NCBI GenBank assembly: GCA_022315425.1
Contig: JAIUPT010000050.1
Location: 124,001 to 188,000, forward strand
Origin: Pseudevernia furfuracea
Taxonomy: Eukaryota; Ascomycota; Lecanoromycetes; Lecanorales; Parmeliaceae
Length of the DNA: 64,000 nt
Direction of reading: 5' to 3'
This document shows, one piece after another, positions 34,991 to 47,196 of this stretch; position 1 is the stretch's first letter; the number at the start of each line of letters is the position of its first letter. Below the pieces are notes generated by a model, which saw only the letters and a program-made list of their open reading frames with translations, ran no database searches and was not told the DNA's origin. The position numbers and the translations under genes are program-made.

Positions 34991-35925
34991 CTGATAGATG
35001 CATAAGAGTGTTCTCTTGAAATCATAATGATAACGTAACGCTTCTCTGTCTTCTTCGTCTTCTTAGCAAGACATAATAGAGTCTTCATTTTGTAAGAAGT
35101 TTCACATCGACTATAACTTCGTTATTCTATGATCTTGTGCGTAAAAACTATAATCTCTTCAATCCTCTGAAGGCAGCAAGATTTCAACGTACGTCGCTGA
35201 ATTGCATGAAAGTCGTGCGAGACAACGTCTTTCAAGGTGCGAAAAGGGTCAAGCTTATAAATAATTTCTACACTTTCGTTAGTAGCAAGCATGTTTGACA
35301 TCTTACGCAAATGATGATATTTGAGTTTCGCTTAGCTCTCGACCCTTCTGCGAAGAAGTAGATATCTTCGCATATAGTACTTCTCGAACAAGCTAATCAA
35401 GTCGATATATAGAGACGAGTTAAAAAGTTGTCTAGATTATATGATGCGTCAGAGCAAACTTTCTCTACTTTCTTCGTTAATGAATAATAAGAAGATTCTT
35501 ACTTCGAAGCAAGAGATGCTTTAGGACAGATATAGAACGTACGTTGAATATCTTGTTATCGACGATAAAGGAAAACTCGACGCTTCTTATAGCGATCGCG
35601 TCGATATAGACAATCGATGTTAAGAAGTTCAAAATATGAAGAGTAAGTTTATTGTCACTCGCGTATATATAGATTATTACTAAGTGTCTTAAGATATTGT
35701 GAGGTAAGGCGCGAATTCTGTAACATAGAGTATAGAGAATAAGTGAGATAAGACGCAGAGGACGTCGTAAGATAGACTGCTTAGAGTATGTGAAGACAAA
35801 GAAGAGATGTATTTTGAGTTAGTTTCAACAATGAGTGTCAGAATCTAAGTTCTCAGCCATGTTTCAGCTGTAATACGACGGACGACGACTGACACTTCGA
35901 CAAAATCAAAGATAATCATGCTCTC

Positions 35926-36050
35926 CGAAGACTGTCCCTTCAAGCCCGAAGAGTGCCCCCCCGAAGAGTGTCTCTCGAAGACATTTCCCCCAAGCCCGAA
36001 GAGTGCCCCCTCGAAGAGAAGAGTGCCCTCGGAAGAGTACCCCTAAAGAG
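35926..36050 (+). repeat. GC-rich minisatellite of CCCGAAGAGTG-type units
   Basis: Irregular tandem units resembling CCCGAAGAGTGCCCCC or TCGAAGAG recur about six to eight times with lengths of roughly 14-22 nt. The block is C-rich on the given strand inside an otherwise AT-rich region, so it stands out sharply. Some units have decayed at the right end (CCCTAAAGAG). Confidence 0.7.
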
Positions 36051-36099
36051 TTCTTTTAGAATAATACCTCTAAAAACTATTCTTTGAAAAAACTTTTAT

Positions 36100-36170
36100 T
36101 TATGAAGGGTTCTGATAGATATACATAGCCTTTTACTACATGTATATATCCTTTTATTATATGTACATAT
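36100..36170 (+). repeat. Left arm of an inverted repeat
   Basis: The block beginning TTTATGAAGGGTTCTGATAG and continuing with ATATACATAG-CCTTTTACTA reappears in reverse complement at about 37262-37340 with only transitions between copies. Arms are about 70 bp and about 1.1 kb apart. They may be terminal inverted repeats of a decayed DNA transposon, since no transposase is legible between them. Confidence 0.6.
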
Positions 36171-37261
36171 TCTCTCCTTACTAGATAGATATAGGCTAGT
36201 AATATGAGTATATCTTCTCATATTATTCGATCTAACATTTCTGCTCGCAAATTAGAGACTTGACACGAAGTTTCATAGAAACTCTAATGATCTTAGTGAA
36301 TTCTCTCCTCTCGCAAGACGTCGCAATGCGCAATGCGTCGCAATTTGACGCAATTGCATTTTCATCAAATCTATCAAAGACAAAATATGAATCTGAAGAA
36401 TTAGCATCTGATCCGGCTAATCCTCGAACATAGTGTTTTTGAGTCATTTGAGTTATTTAAGTTCAGGCGTTCTTCTTTCTTTCACCTCATCGTCAGTAAT
36501 TCTCGATTAATTATCAATTCTCGATTATCGATTATTTATCTTATCTTTCTTCTCGTTCTTCTTATTCTTCTTATTCTCTTCGTTCTTATTATTCTTCTTC
36601 TTCAGATATCTCGATAACATAAGCTGACAAGAATAAGTTAAGTTACGAGCATCGAGCGAGCATCGAATAAAATCTTATTATATCACATTCTTCTGAACAG
36701 GTCTCACGCGCTAAGATCTGTTAGTAAGTCGATCAAGATGACGTATTTCTGACACAGTTTAGTCGTCTAGATCGCTATGTGTAGAGAGTGCAGTCGATGT
36801 TTCGTTTCACATTAAAAAATTCTTATTTGCTTCTCGAAATCGAGGTTCTGCTCAATTTTTGAAAGGTTAAAAGGTGATAATGAAGACAAAGCAGAAGAGT
36901 CGCATATAACGATCGTTCTATCGTTTTTTCTTCTCTATATATATATATATATATTGTTATTTATAATGTGTTGACTTATTGATGTTAAAGTCTCTTCAAG
37001 TATTTGCGCTGCGCAGCACGTAAATTTCGTCTGCAAGTGCTTTTTATATAGAAGAGACTTCAGTTACTTTAAGTTATAACTAAATAATTCTTTAAATGCT
37101 TCTTTAAAAGAACGACTATCTCTACTTCGTCTTTTAGCTCTTATATTCAGTTACTTTCTTATCAAAATAACTCTGCGATCGACTCGTTTTGAGAATTTAC
37201 TTTCTAGAGGGTTGATAAGATAGCTTAGTGCGATACGTCTTCTTTGAAATGTAGATAGAAT

Positions 37262-37340
37262 AGAGGGGTATATATATATAGTAAAAGAGTATATACATAT
37301 AGTAAAAGACTATGTATATCTATCAGAACTCTTTATGAAT
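37262..37340 (-). repeat. Right arm of the inverted repeat
   Basis: Reverse-complement partner of the arm at about 36100-36170. The sequence GATAGATATACATAG is the shared core when read on the minus strand. Confidence 0.6.
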
Positions 37341-37661
37341 TGAAGGAAAATTTGAAAAGGAAAATTTGAGATTTGAAATTTGAAATTTGGTTTTTGAAAT
37401 TTGATCTATGAAATTTGATGGTCTTTGCCGTCGTTAGTCGTATATAACTTCTGCGCATGTCGACTATATCATTAAGTTTCTATAGGGTCAAGGATATGAG
37501 TTCTAAGATAGAATAATTCAAGCAATCTACATATCATATCTGAACTCTTGACACTAGCTGAGTAATGCGTTCTTCGTATTTATTTCTTCTTTCGCAATGC
37601 TTTCTTTCTTCGCAAAAGCGTCTTTATTCTTCACGTTAGCAAACTCTATAGCAAGTGCTTG

Positions 37662-38674
37662 TTACACGTTCTGAAGATAATGAACATATTTAGATGTCTG
37701 AATAGATCTGCTGTAAATATCTATTGTTGCTCGAGCGTCGTCATCGAGCATGAAGAGAATGAAATTCATAATGTTATTATAGTTCATCGTATAATGATCT
37801 AGAAACTCTTCTTCGAGCGTGAATTTCTTCTCGTATAAGATCTTCGATAGATTGTCGAATAATAGAAGAAATCGACTGTGTGATAAGCGAACACAAGCGT
37901 ACGGAAATAGATCGTATATGATCAGACATGATAAGCGGCTAATAATAACTTTCGCCGAGTATTCACTGCTTCTCACACATCACGACTTCAATTCATGAAA
38001 TCAAGAAAGTCTCAGAAAATTTACTGAAACGATCGAGGTGCGTGCGCGCAGACGTTAAAGTGAACATGGAGATACTTTGTTCTGATCGTATCGATTTTTA
38101 TCATCTTGAAATCAAACATAACAGGTCAGTTAGTATCTATTCGTGATGTGTGTCATATTAAGATTCAGAACGACGCTCTTTTTCTTAATGAGAATAAGAT
38201 GTCAGCGAACATGTGAAAGATATTCTTCTTTATGCTCTCGTAGACTCATCGTGTGCGACATAGCTCAAGCAGAACTTCTGACGCTTATAGATGATATGTT
38301 TCTTCTCGCAGTTCAACGTGAGCAGCTGATTTAAACTCTCTTCGAGATATGCTTGAATTCGATTGATCTTTAAGAACGTTCGACTTCATGATTTTAGATT
38401 CGACTTCTTCTTCTGTTAATGTTTCTGCAGTTAGTGAAGTCATATAGATAGACTCTTGAGTCTTTGCTAAGTTTCTTTCGAAAATTGTTTTTATGTCGTA
38501 TATCAGACGATTATCTGTAGTTCTGTTGACAAGATATCTCTCGAAGCTATTAGAATAATTCGTAGGCCAATCCAATCAAACAGGTTCTTTATTCTCCGAA
38601 AGGGAAGTCTGTGAGTGCTACAATAAGAGAGACTCGATGTTTGTAACCTGTACGATTCGACAGTGAAGACTCTT
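37662..38674 (-). pseudogene. Older RIP-mutated gene, downstream part (split by Copia)
   Basis: Minus-strand frames encode RTTDNRLIYDIKTIFERNLA (about 38530-38470) and LYEKKFTLEEEFLDHYTMNY (about 37830-37770). The text is protein-like and helical, with no enzyme motif. Stops such as TAG and TGA interrupt it where RIP of TGG or CAG codons would place them. The upstream part lies beyond the Copia insertion at 43575-43840. Removing the element and one target duplication makes the frame continuous. A retroelement Gag-like protein is one possibility, but I do not recognise the family. Confidence 0.45.
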
Positions 38675-38872
38675 TGTCATAGGCTACAGTGGATGAAGGA
38701 TAGAAAGCATGTAGATCTATGATGGGATCCATGAGGTATAAGACCTCATGGATAACAAAGAAATGCTACAAACATCGATATAGAAGCAAACTACGACATG
38801 CAGTCGACATGCAGTCGACATGTATAGAAGAACGCTAGAACATGTATGAAATGGCCTAGACACAGTCCGACA
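38675..38872 (-). repeat. Copia LTR (3' LTR on the coding strand)
   Basis: 198 bp, begins TGTCATAGGCTACAGTGG and ends in CCGACA on the plus strand. It contains a duplicated CATGCAGTCGA motif. Its partner is at 43377-43574. Confidence 0.88.
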
Positions 38873-38929
38873 CTCTCCCTGGCTAGCCAAGCCATACCTG
38901 AGGTTATCCAAGTCTAGCTTATATCGTTC

Positions 38930-39733
38930 TCATTGATCCATTTCCTGTAGTCCCAAGTCACTGAGTCCCAGCATTGCAATGAACTCAGCGAACTTTCCTG
39001 AAGTCAAAGACTTCGTTAGACCGTCTGCCACCATTTCCTTCGTTGAAATGTAGTTGTATTTGAGTGTTCCATTAACAATCAACTCCCTAACGAAGTGATA
39101 GCTGACGTTGATGTGCCTGATACGTCGATGATTAACAGGGTTCTTGGCCAGGGCTATGACGCCCTGGTTATCACCGTGTATCACCGTAGGACCGCCTAGA
39201 TCCTGATCCAATTCAGTCATAAGAAAACGAATCCAGACGGCCTCCTGGGCAGTGTCCGCTGAGGCCATATATTCCGCCTCAGTGATACTCTTTGTCACTG
39301 ATTTCTGCTTAATGAATCGCCAGCTGATTGCTCCCCCATTCAGCGTGAACACATGACCCGCTGTAGACCTAGCATAGTCTTGGTCGCCTGCCCAATCAGC
39401 ATCCGTGTATCCACACAGTGAGGTTTCGGCTCCCCCATAAATAATGCCGCGATTTCGCGTACCGGCCAGGTATCGAAGAACTCGCTTGAGAGCCTTCCAG
39501 TGGATCGCTGTTGGGTTGACGTTGAATGTACTGAGTTTGCATACAGCATAGGCGATGTCCGAACGCGTCTTGATCATGAGATACATCAGCTGGCCAACAC
39601 CTGACTTGTAGGCGATGACGTCAGCTGAATCAGTCTGATACTCCTTTATAGTCTTCAAGAGGGCCGTATTTGCGTTGACCTTCATTGAGATACTTTGTGA
39701 ATTTGCGTCAGTCATTTGGTGGGCTTTTAGCAC
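38930..39733 (-). pseudogene. Copia RT C-terminus and RNase H
   Basis: A 267-residue open frame at the 3' end of the dead element's pol. It contains the Copia RNase H hallmarks YTDADWAGDQDYARSTAGHV, SWRFIKQKSVTKSITEAEYM, IHGDNQGVIALAKNPVNHRR and the terminal EMVADGLTKSL. These residues chelate metal and bind the RNA/DNA hybrid in the replication complex. Unlike the rest of pol it has no stops, so RIP has been uneven along the element. Without an intact RT upstream it cannot function. Confidence 0.8.
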
Positions 39734-42700
39734 ATTCTTAACATGGTCTGACTAACTGATTTTGATCGTTCGCTGAGCACGGTTTCGTTTCATTCTCATG
39801 CCCAGATAATAGATACATAAACCTAGATCCGTGATCTTGAATCGTTCGTACAAGTTTCTTTTAACCCAGTCAACAAAGAAACGCAGTTCAATGATCTAAA
39901 TGTTATTTACATAGACAGTCACGAAGACTATTTCTTGATTAGTCTTGTATAGAAAGAGATATGCGTCGAATTGAGATCGAACGAAACCCAGACTAAGCAA
40001 GAACTCAGAAAGAGTCTCGTATCACTCACGAGGTGACTGCTTGAGATTATACAGGGCCTTCAGAAGCAAGCACACCTTGTCAGGGTTCTCAACAAAGTCA
40101 GTGAGCTATTTCATGTAGATTCTTTCTTTGACACCGATATATAGAAAAGCCGTCACAATGTCCACTAGATTCACTTCCTAGTCGTACTTGACTGCGAGTG
40201 CTAGAAGAATATTGAAGGTCGTTGACTTGATTACTTCAGAATAGATCTCGTTATAGTCAATTTCTTCTCGTTGAAGAAATCCTTTGATTATTCAACGAGT
40301 CTTAAATCTGGCGACCTTACCGTCAACTCCGAGCTTCTTCTTGAAGATTTAGCGATCTCTGAGTATCGAGCGATTGTTGAATGATGAAAAGACTAGGTTT
40401 CAGACCTGATTGCTCTTCAGCGAATCCCATTCGGCCTGCATTGCTTTTAGTCATTGTTCTCTCTCGGGGTCATTGACAGCTTTCTTGTAGGTCAGCGGCT
40501 CGTTATAGTCACTCATGAGAGCGTGAGCGGTGGTCACCTTGGCGAATCCTTTGGTGTGGAGCTTTTGGTAGTCTTTTCGGTTATGTCTTATTGAATAACG
40601 AAGTCTCTCGCCTCGCAAATTTGAATTCTCGTTGTTGATTTGTTCCTGAATTGCCTCCGCAGGCGAAAGTTCAGTGGTCGGGTCAACTTCGGGGTCTTGT
40701 AGATTCTCATTTTCTGAGATTTCTTCTATAAAACCCTGGGATGCTTCAAGAACGTCTTCGAAATAGGGATTAAGATTTCTAGGAAGTGGAATGGTGATCA
40801 CGTTCTTATTCTCCTTGTTCGACACGTCGTCTCAGTTCTCAATAGACACGTCTAAAGGCGGGGCGAAAGGCTCAAGTTGCCCCCAAATGACGTCACGTCG
40901 CCGAAGCAATTTGTGATTTTTGACGTTCCACAGTCGATATTAATTGATTCTCTCATAGTCAAGAAAGACATATCTGAATTCTCTAGACGACATCTTTTCC
41001 CGTTGCTTAGCCTTATAATCGTGTGCGTAGCACATCAGGTCAAAAGAGTGCATGCGAAAGAGGTTTGATTTAACTTTGTACAGAGTCTCATGAGGCGTCT
41101 TATTCAGTGCTGAGGTGAGCGACCTGTTTATCACATATATGGTCGTTCGAAAGGTCTCAGTTCATAGCGCCGCTGGCAGTCCTGCTGTAATCAGTTGGGC
41201 ACGGGCCCTTGTTAGCAGTATGTTATTGATACGCTTATTTAGCCCGTTTTGCTCTGAACAGTCTGACATAGTCAACTTCTAAATGATTTTCATAGACTTC
41301 AGTTAGTTTCTTATCTTCTCTGAGTTATACTTCTCATCATTATCTAATCGAATAATGCGAGAGATGATGTTGAATTGAGTCTGAACGTACTTTACGAAGT
41401 TCTTTAGTTCGGAAAGTGCTTGATTCTTTGTCTTCAGAAAGTTCACTCAGCGATATCGAATGTTCTGATTAGTCAATGTTGAGGCGTATTTGAGGCCTTC
41501 AATGGTTAATGAAAGACTGTCTTTGCCGTCAAGAAGATTAGTATAAATTCGATGAAATGAGTCGTTCACTGCTGACATGGGTTCTCTACTAGACGTCTTA
41601 TGTTGCTTAGCGAGAGCACATGACTCACAGAACTCCTTCTTGATTGATCTCACGACTTTTATTCCTGTTATCATTGCTGAAAGTCTGACGACGTCGATGT
41701 AATTCAGGTGATCGAGCGTCTCATGCCAGAATTTGACTGAGGCCTTCTTATGAGAACGTTTTGTCGTCATTGTCATATGTCTCGTCACATTCTTGGCCTT
41801 CACATTCTCAGCATCGCTGAGACGGAGTTTGAATAGTGTGTTAATGAGTGCATCTTTCATAATGATGTCATCATCGTCGTTAATCACGATCAGCCGTTTC
41901 TTGACTGCATCGAAGGAGAGTTCATTGCGAATCAGGGTATCAAGAGACAGCAAATTGATGTTCATCTCTAAACAGAAATGAACATTCTTAATGAACAAAC
42001 GACATTCTTCGTCGTTGTCATCGTCATTAATGATTAGGGTATTCAGTTGAATGGTTCCCCTGTGTGTTGCATACACTGTTCCTCCGTCACAGATCTTCAC
42101 CTCAATTGATTCGTTCAATAGGATTGAATCTTCGCGATATCAGGTCATGAAGTATGTGTAATGCAAGGAGGCTGCGGAGTCAAAGTAGAAGTCAGAGTCC
42201 TTGATGCTGACGTTTATAGCACAGCAGGCCTTTTCCTTTCCTTTGTCCTTGTTCTTCTTTTCAGACTTCTTCTTCTGAAATTCGGCCAGCCTGTCTTTGT
42301 TTTTGTCACGTCAGGCCTGGTTAGCCTTTTCTGAGTGGGCCATCCAGCAGTCTCCTTCATGGAACCAGTTACATTCGTCACACTTGATTCTCTTGCCTTC
42401 GCCTTTCCCTTGAGACTTCGACTTGAAATTGGAGTTGGCGTTGGAGTTAGCCGAATTTGTCTTTCCAGCGGCCTTTAAGGCCTTGAAATTGAATTGATCA
42501 ATGGTCAAAACCTTCTGCCTCCGCTCCCTGTTCAAAACCCTCTCGCACATGTCGTCAAAGTCAGGTTTCAGAGGCCTTTCGTTGGCGTCTTTGTCACGGG
42601 AGTTGATAACGATTTCGACAAACGAGTCATAGAATGATAGGAGGCCATGCAAGAATATTGTCGTTACGATCCATTGTGGAATGATAGAATCCAGCTCCAT

Positions 42701-42865
42701 AAGCGAGACTTTGACCTTTTTAATGATTTTCACCCAATCCGTCATATTCTTGTAGTTGTCCAGAATCGTACGACTCATGATACGCCATAGGACCTCCCTT
42801 GAGGTATATCCTTTGAATTTGTATTGGTTTCTGAGTCGTTGGACCATCTGGTAGGCACCTAACAC
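39734..42865 (-). pseudogene. Copia Gag-protease-integrase-RT, broken
   Basis: Pieces in coding order: Gag helical part with zinc-knuckle-like CDECNWFHEGDCW (about 42395-42340, followed by a stop at 42311); protease and pre-integrase zinc-binding region (41447-42118) with KFWHETLDHLNYIDVVRLSA and FCESCALAKQHK; an integrase remnant (about 41150-40900); and scattered RT stretches to 39734. Stops and shifted frames separate them. The Gag start is probably the ATG at 43252 (MSEQTEQQNIDGLTPP), with stops between it and 42865. All enzymatic parts of the reverse-transcription machinery are represented, but none forms a complete polyprotein. Confidence 0.75.
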
Positions 42866-43354
42866 ATCAGCGATATGAGTCAGTTCTTCTGATTTCAGCG
42901 AGAAACGAATGCTGTCGATAATGTACTTATTAACTATCTTTCAATAGACGGTCCTTTCGCTAAATGCCTTGTCTGTTTCCTTGTTCATTTGAACAGATAT
43001 CGTATCGTGTCCGATTAGAACATCATCGATGTCTATCATTTCACACATGTCAAGAATGAAGTTATATCAGTGATCTCAATTCTTGACCCTATTTAGCATT
43101 GGGATAATGCAGCTTGTGCTTGATGATGTAAATATAAAAGATCTATTCTTATATAGAAAGATCTTTTCGATTACAGTCAAGACTTTCTCTGGTTGCTGCT
43201 TCGAAGGGGGCGTCAGTCCATCAATGTTCTGTTGTTCGGTTTGTTCAGACATCGTCTAGATCAGCAGGGTACAGAATGGGCTGGGTGAGTTGAGTATACT
43301 TGAAAAGAGTGCTCTGAATGTTAGTTCTAGGGCAAAGATTCAAATTCTATCTTC

Positions 43355-43376
43355 TATGTCAACCGGGCTCATAATC
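43355..43376 (-). other. Copia primer-binding site, half-tRNA-iMet type
   Basis: Directly after the 5' LTR the coding strand reads GATTATGAGCCCGG. This is one transition away from GGTTATGAGCCC, which is complementary to the anticodon stem-loop of initiator tRNA-Met (GGGCTCATAACC). Priming from an internal tRNA-iMet cleavage site is established for Drosophila copia. The G-to-A difference fits RIP. Confidence 0.7.
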
Positions 43377-43574
43377 TGTCATAGACTACAGTGAATGAAG
43401 GATAGAAAGCATGTAGATCTATAATGGGATCCATGAGATATAAGACCTCATAAATAACAAAGAAATGCTACAAACATCGATGTAGAAGCAAACTACGACA
43501 TGCAGTCGATATGCAGTCGACATATATGGAAGAACGCTAGAACATGTATGGAATGATCTAGGCACAGTTCGACA
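43377..43574 (-). repeat. Copia LTR (5' LTR on the coding strand)
   Basis: 198 bp, same ends as its partner. It is slightly more A/T-shifted than the left copy, for example CTCATAAATAAC for CTCATGGATAAC. Confidence 0.88.
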
Positions 43575-43840
43575 CTCTTGGTCTCGACAAAGGAATCTTC
43601 GTCAGTCAAAACGTGAGTAATTCTGAAATCTTCGAATACGGGTCGGATGTCGCAATAATTGACTCTAAATTTTTTCGAGAATCTGCTGAAGACTCTAAAC
43701 ATGATCATTATCTCATTCAGAGCCCTTCGCCATACTAAGAAGTTGGATTCGAGCACGAAGACGTCGAATAAATCTAAACGAGACACGTGAATGAAGCTAA
43801 CTTTAGTATATACATTGACTCTAAATAACAACGTTAGCAT
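43575..43840 (-). pseudogene. Older RIP-mutated gene, upstream part
   Basis: The minus strand reads SKKFRVNYCDIRPVFEDFRI and then THVLTDEDSFVETKS up to the Copia junction. Across the insertion the same frame resumes at 38674. See the entry at 37662-38674. Confidence 0.45.
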
Positions 43841-44891
43841 TCAATTTTCTTGAAACTCGACTACCTTATTATTTATTCGCAGCCCCTATAATGTAGTCTC
43901 GCATATCTATAACTATCTATTTTAACTCTGAAAGAGATAACACGAATAATGTGAGCTTAGGAGGGAAAGCTAAAAGCGGATATAGCGTTCATAGGGGCCG
44001 AAATTCTCGGATAAAGAAATTGACACTTTTATTCTTATGCGCCTTCTTCTTTTGACGAATATAGTGAGCTAAAAGGAGAATAACGAAATCTGACTTCTTT
44101 GAGATAGTAATAATAAGTGCTTGACAGATTCTTATCTATTGCGATATAAGAGATAAACTTCATCTAACGATATCGTAATGCGTTTACGACATAATACATT
44201 TATTATTCATCGATATTATGAGTCTTGAACTCTCCTTACAATTGACGAGTTAAGCATATTTGCTAATGTCATCTCCTTTCAGACCTTCTGAGTATTCGCA
44301 GCCGACCAGAATTTCGAAATCATTGTTTTCACCTTCGAAACTTCTAACGATATATCTCTTATAACTATCTACGGCCAAGCTCCTATCTATCTGAAACTCA
44401 GATAAGAAAGTCACTCGTAGATAAGTACTTCTTCGATAGAAGAGTATCGCATCGCTAAAGAATCTCTATGTAGTCATAACAAATCTATAACTATCTTCAC
44501 TAGTACTTGATACTTGTGTATTCTTCTTCGCTTATATGTTATTCGAAAAAAGATGAGATCAAGATTTCGTAGAACAGATAGCCTCTCACTATGCATCTAT
44601 TCGTTTAAGAATAATTTGAATTTTATATTTGTTTTATGTTCAAAGGGGTCGCAAGAAAAGTTAAATAATTCTCTTTCGTTAAGAAGGCTCTTTAATCTAT
44701 CATGATAGTTAGAAGCTTCTTCATTGATCTTCTTATTACAAATAGAGTCATTTCAACTTCTACTTCTATCAAGAACTCAGATTCTACATATTAACCCTTA
44801 TTACGATTATTCACTTCTTTATATTATTCTAATCATCTTATATCAAATAAAAGATAACGACTGAACGTATAAGAGAAAAGAAGATATATTG
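43841..44891. other. RIP-mutated spacer between Copia and Gypsy elements
   Basis: About 1 kb of AT-rich sequence with stops in all frames. No element boundary or gene could be recognised. Confidence 0.45.
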
Positions 44892-45157
44892 TGTAAGAGT
44901 CATGAGGTCTCTAGATATGAGACGACCTGTCAGAAGTTCAGGAATTCAATATACATCTAGGTCAGATTCGGGAGACTATCTCTCTGGTGCAGCTGTGCGG
45001 CTATAGTAGTCGTATAGTAAGTTTGCTTGACATGAGAGTGCACTCTCCTCTGCTAAATATGTTACCTCTAAGGACTCCCATCGAGTTTCTTAGAATTTAG
45101 TCTATCTAATAATCAATTCATCTGTTACTCACTCACGCATGCCTAGATCTCGTTACA
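44892..45157 (+). repeat. Gypsy 5' LTR
   Basis: 266 bp. Compared with the 3' LTR it shows many pure transitions, such as GATATGAGACGACC for GACATGAGGCGGCC. Confidence 0.9.
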
Positions 45158-45299
45158 TTTCTGAATTCTATAACTCTCGCTATCGTCGACACGATAATAA
45201 GAGAGATGTGTTCGTTTAATAATAATATTACTTTCGTGACTCGTTATTATCTTTATTTATCTCTCAATTGACGTCGACGTCGAGTCAGTTAATTTCGAA

Positions 45300-46560
45300 T
45301 TATTTAGATAACTTTTATAATAGGATTACGATCGAGATAGTAGATATCGAGTCTCGAAGAGAAATAAGAAGTACTATCGAGTGACATTAATGCTAACGAA
45401 GAAGAATCTAATGAGATTACTTTAAAGACAAGCGAAGAAGATGATCATGGCGATATTGACTCACACACGAACGAGTTAGTAGAAACGATATTAGACTTAA
45501 GAAAGCTTGTAACATTTCGAGCCTATCAAGCGCACGCGGAGAAGTTTATAGCATATTAGATAAATCAAGCGTTGTCACGTCGTCGATAAGCGTTACTAAG
45601 TTACGAGACTCAGAGAATGTCAAAGAGACAGACATTAAATCTCAAAGCGAAAGATTCAGCGTCATATAAGGGAGTCAGCTCAGCGAAATTAAACGAGTTC
45701 ATTTACGAGTGTGAGCGACAATTCGTTTTTAGAGGTTTTCAGAGTGAGGAGATTCAGAAAGGTGTCACATTAATAAGTTAGTCGCAATTACGGGAGGAGA
45801 CTATCAAGAAGATCGTCTATATTATCGATTTTCTTAAGAGTACGTCTAGAACCGATTAAAGATTTTAATTGCTTCAGAATTCAGGGGGAGCGACGTCATG
45901 AACGCATTTTAAGACGCTATTATTCGAATTCCTAAAGAGAGACAAGGAGAAAGCATATCTTGAGACGAATAAGAAGTTGTTAGCTGCGACGCAGAGAAAA
46001 GACGACACTATTAATGCTTTTTATGAATATGCTTATAAGCTACATATTCGTCTTAGGGCTCTAGATTCGACGCAGACTATGACGAATCGATAGTTCTTTA
46101 ACTTTATTCGAGCGTGAATACTATCGAATCATCGAGTCGAGCTAGATAAGCTCATGATTGAGTCAAGAACGATTTAAGAATTGTTAACTCAAATACGTAA
46201 ATATGAGAGAGCTGCGAAAACTTATACAAAGCAGAATGAAGATAGCAGATCTTATTCTAAGTTATCTTCGAAATCACAGAACTCGAAGAGAGATAACAAG
46301 TCGAGTCGAATAGATAAATCAGATTAGAAGAGTCGTAACGAGATCTTAGAGCAGACAAAGACCTCTCGCAAAAAGGAGAATAAGTCTACTTTTGTTATAT
46401 ATAAAGACAAGCTAACAGATAAGGTCAGAAAACGTCGTTTCAAGAACAAGGCTTGCTACAAGTGTGATATGTCTGATTATCGAACTACTAAATGCATCGT
46501 CAAGAAACAAGTCATGTTCGACTCGTCTAAGATGCTCGAGACGACAAAAAACTAGTGGGC
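45300..46560 (+). pseudogene. Gypsy Gag remnant with zinc knuckle
   Basis: A highly charged helical region ends with KNKACYKCDMSDYRTTKC near 46449-46500, a CCHC knuckle that has lost its His (C-x2-C-x8-C left). Gag packages element RNA. Frequent TAG and TGA codons interrupt the frame. Confidence 0.65.
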
Positions 46561-46782
46561 GCAGTGACGACTTCGAACACTATATCTGTACGAGAAGTGA
46601 GAACAGCTTTCTTCGTCGATGAATTCGAATTAATAAACATCTCGTCGAGCAATGACGATTCGAGTCGAATAATCAAATTAGTCAAATCAAGCTTCGAGTC
46701 GAACGTCGAATCGAGCATCTCTCTATCTATTAAGACAGAGTTTATTGTTGACGTAAGAGTATAAGCGATCAAGGTTCAGACT

Positions 46783-47118
46783 GTGCAGCAGCGGATTAAG
46801 AAACTATCAAAGATGAATAGTCTGTTCATTAAGAACATTCTAATACAGAACGCGAGAGATAAGATCAACACTTTTAGTGCATTGACTAACAGTGATGCTG
46901 AAGTGAACATTATCAATCGTGTGACTGTAAGAAAGATGGACTTATCGATGCTTAATATCAACATTGGACTGAGTGCGATTCACGGCAAGGTAGTTAAGAT
47001 CTACGAAATGTACTATATCGAATTTCAGCAGGAGAACGAACAAGATCGAGTTCGCTACTTTCAGAACATCTTTCTCGCTGCGAACATCGACACACGAATA
47101 ATTCTTGATATGTCATGA
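46783..47118 (+). pseudogene. Gypsy aspartic protease remnant
   Basis: The open stretch contains SALTNSDAEVNIINRVTVRK, corresponding to the family AL(I/V)DSGA(E/S)xNFI active-site block. The catalytic Asp of DSG is Asn here (NSD), which would abolish cleavage. ANIDTRIILDM near the end matches the usual ILGxxWL region of Ty3/Gypsy proteases in altered form. Confidence 0.6.
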
Positions 47119-47196
47119 CTAACCATGGCGAATCTCAACATTGATTGAATCAAGAGATCTTTTCAGTGAAGAACTTACACTGCGATAGTAACTCTA

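Larger units (their letters stand above)
32667..37661. other. AT-rich RIP-mutated desert, left part
   Basis: From about 32900 the base composition falls to strongly AT-rich with abundant stops in all frames, while CpG remains common (many TCGA and TCTTCG). This pattern fits CpA-to-TpA RIP mutation of old repeats. No intact gene is visible. A CT-rich microsatellite-like stretch lies at about 36535-36605 and an (AT)n run at about 36935-36953. The inverted pair and tandem repeats inside are listed separately. Confidence 0.6.
38675..43574 (-). mobile_element. Full-length Ty1/Copia retrotransposon (4900 bp), RIP-mutated
   Basis: Both ends are defined: 198-bp LTRs (38675-38872 and 43377-43574), each TG...CA, flanked by the target-site duplication CTCTT (38670-38674 and 43575-43579). 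On the coding (minus) strand the order is 5' LTR, primer-binding site, Gag, protease and integrase region, reverse transcriptase, RNase H, purine tract GGGAGAG, 3' LTR. Pol order INT before RT marks it as Copia. Many frames carry stops, so it is dead as a unit, although the RNase H part is still open. The LTRs differ from each other mainly by transitions. Confidence 0.9.

Noticed and set aside
35926..36050. CRISPR-like array
   Set aside because: Units are irregular, contiguous and without unique spacers. The genome is eukaryotic. A minisatellite explains it.
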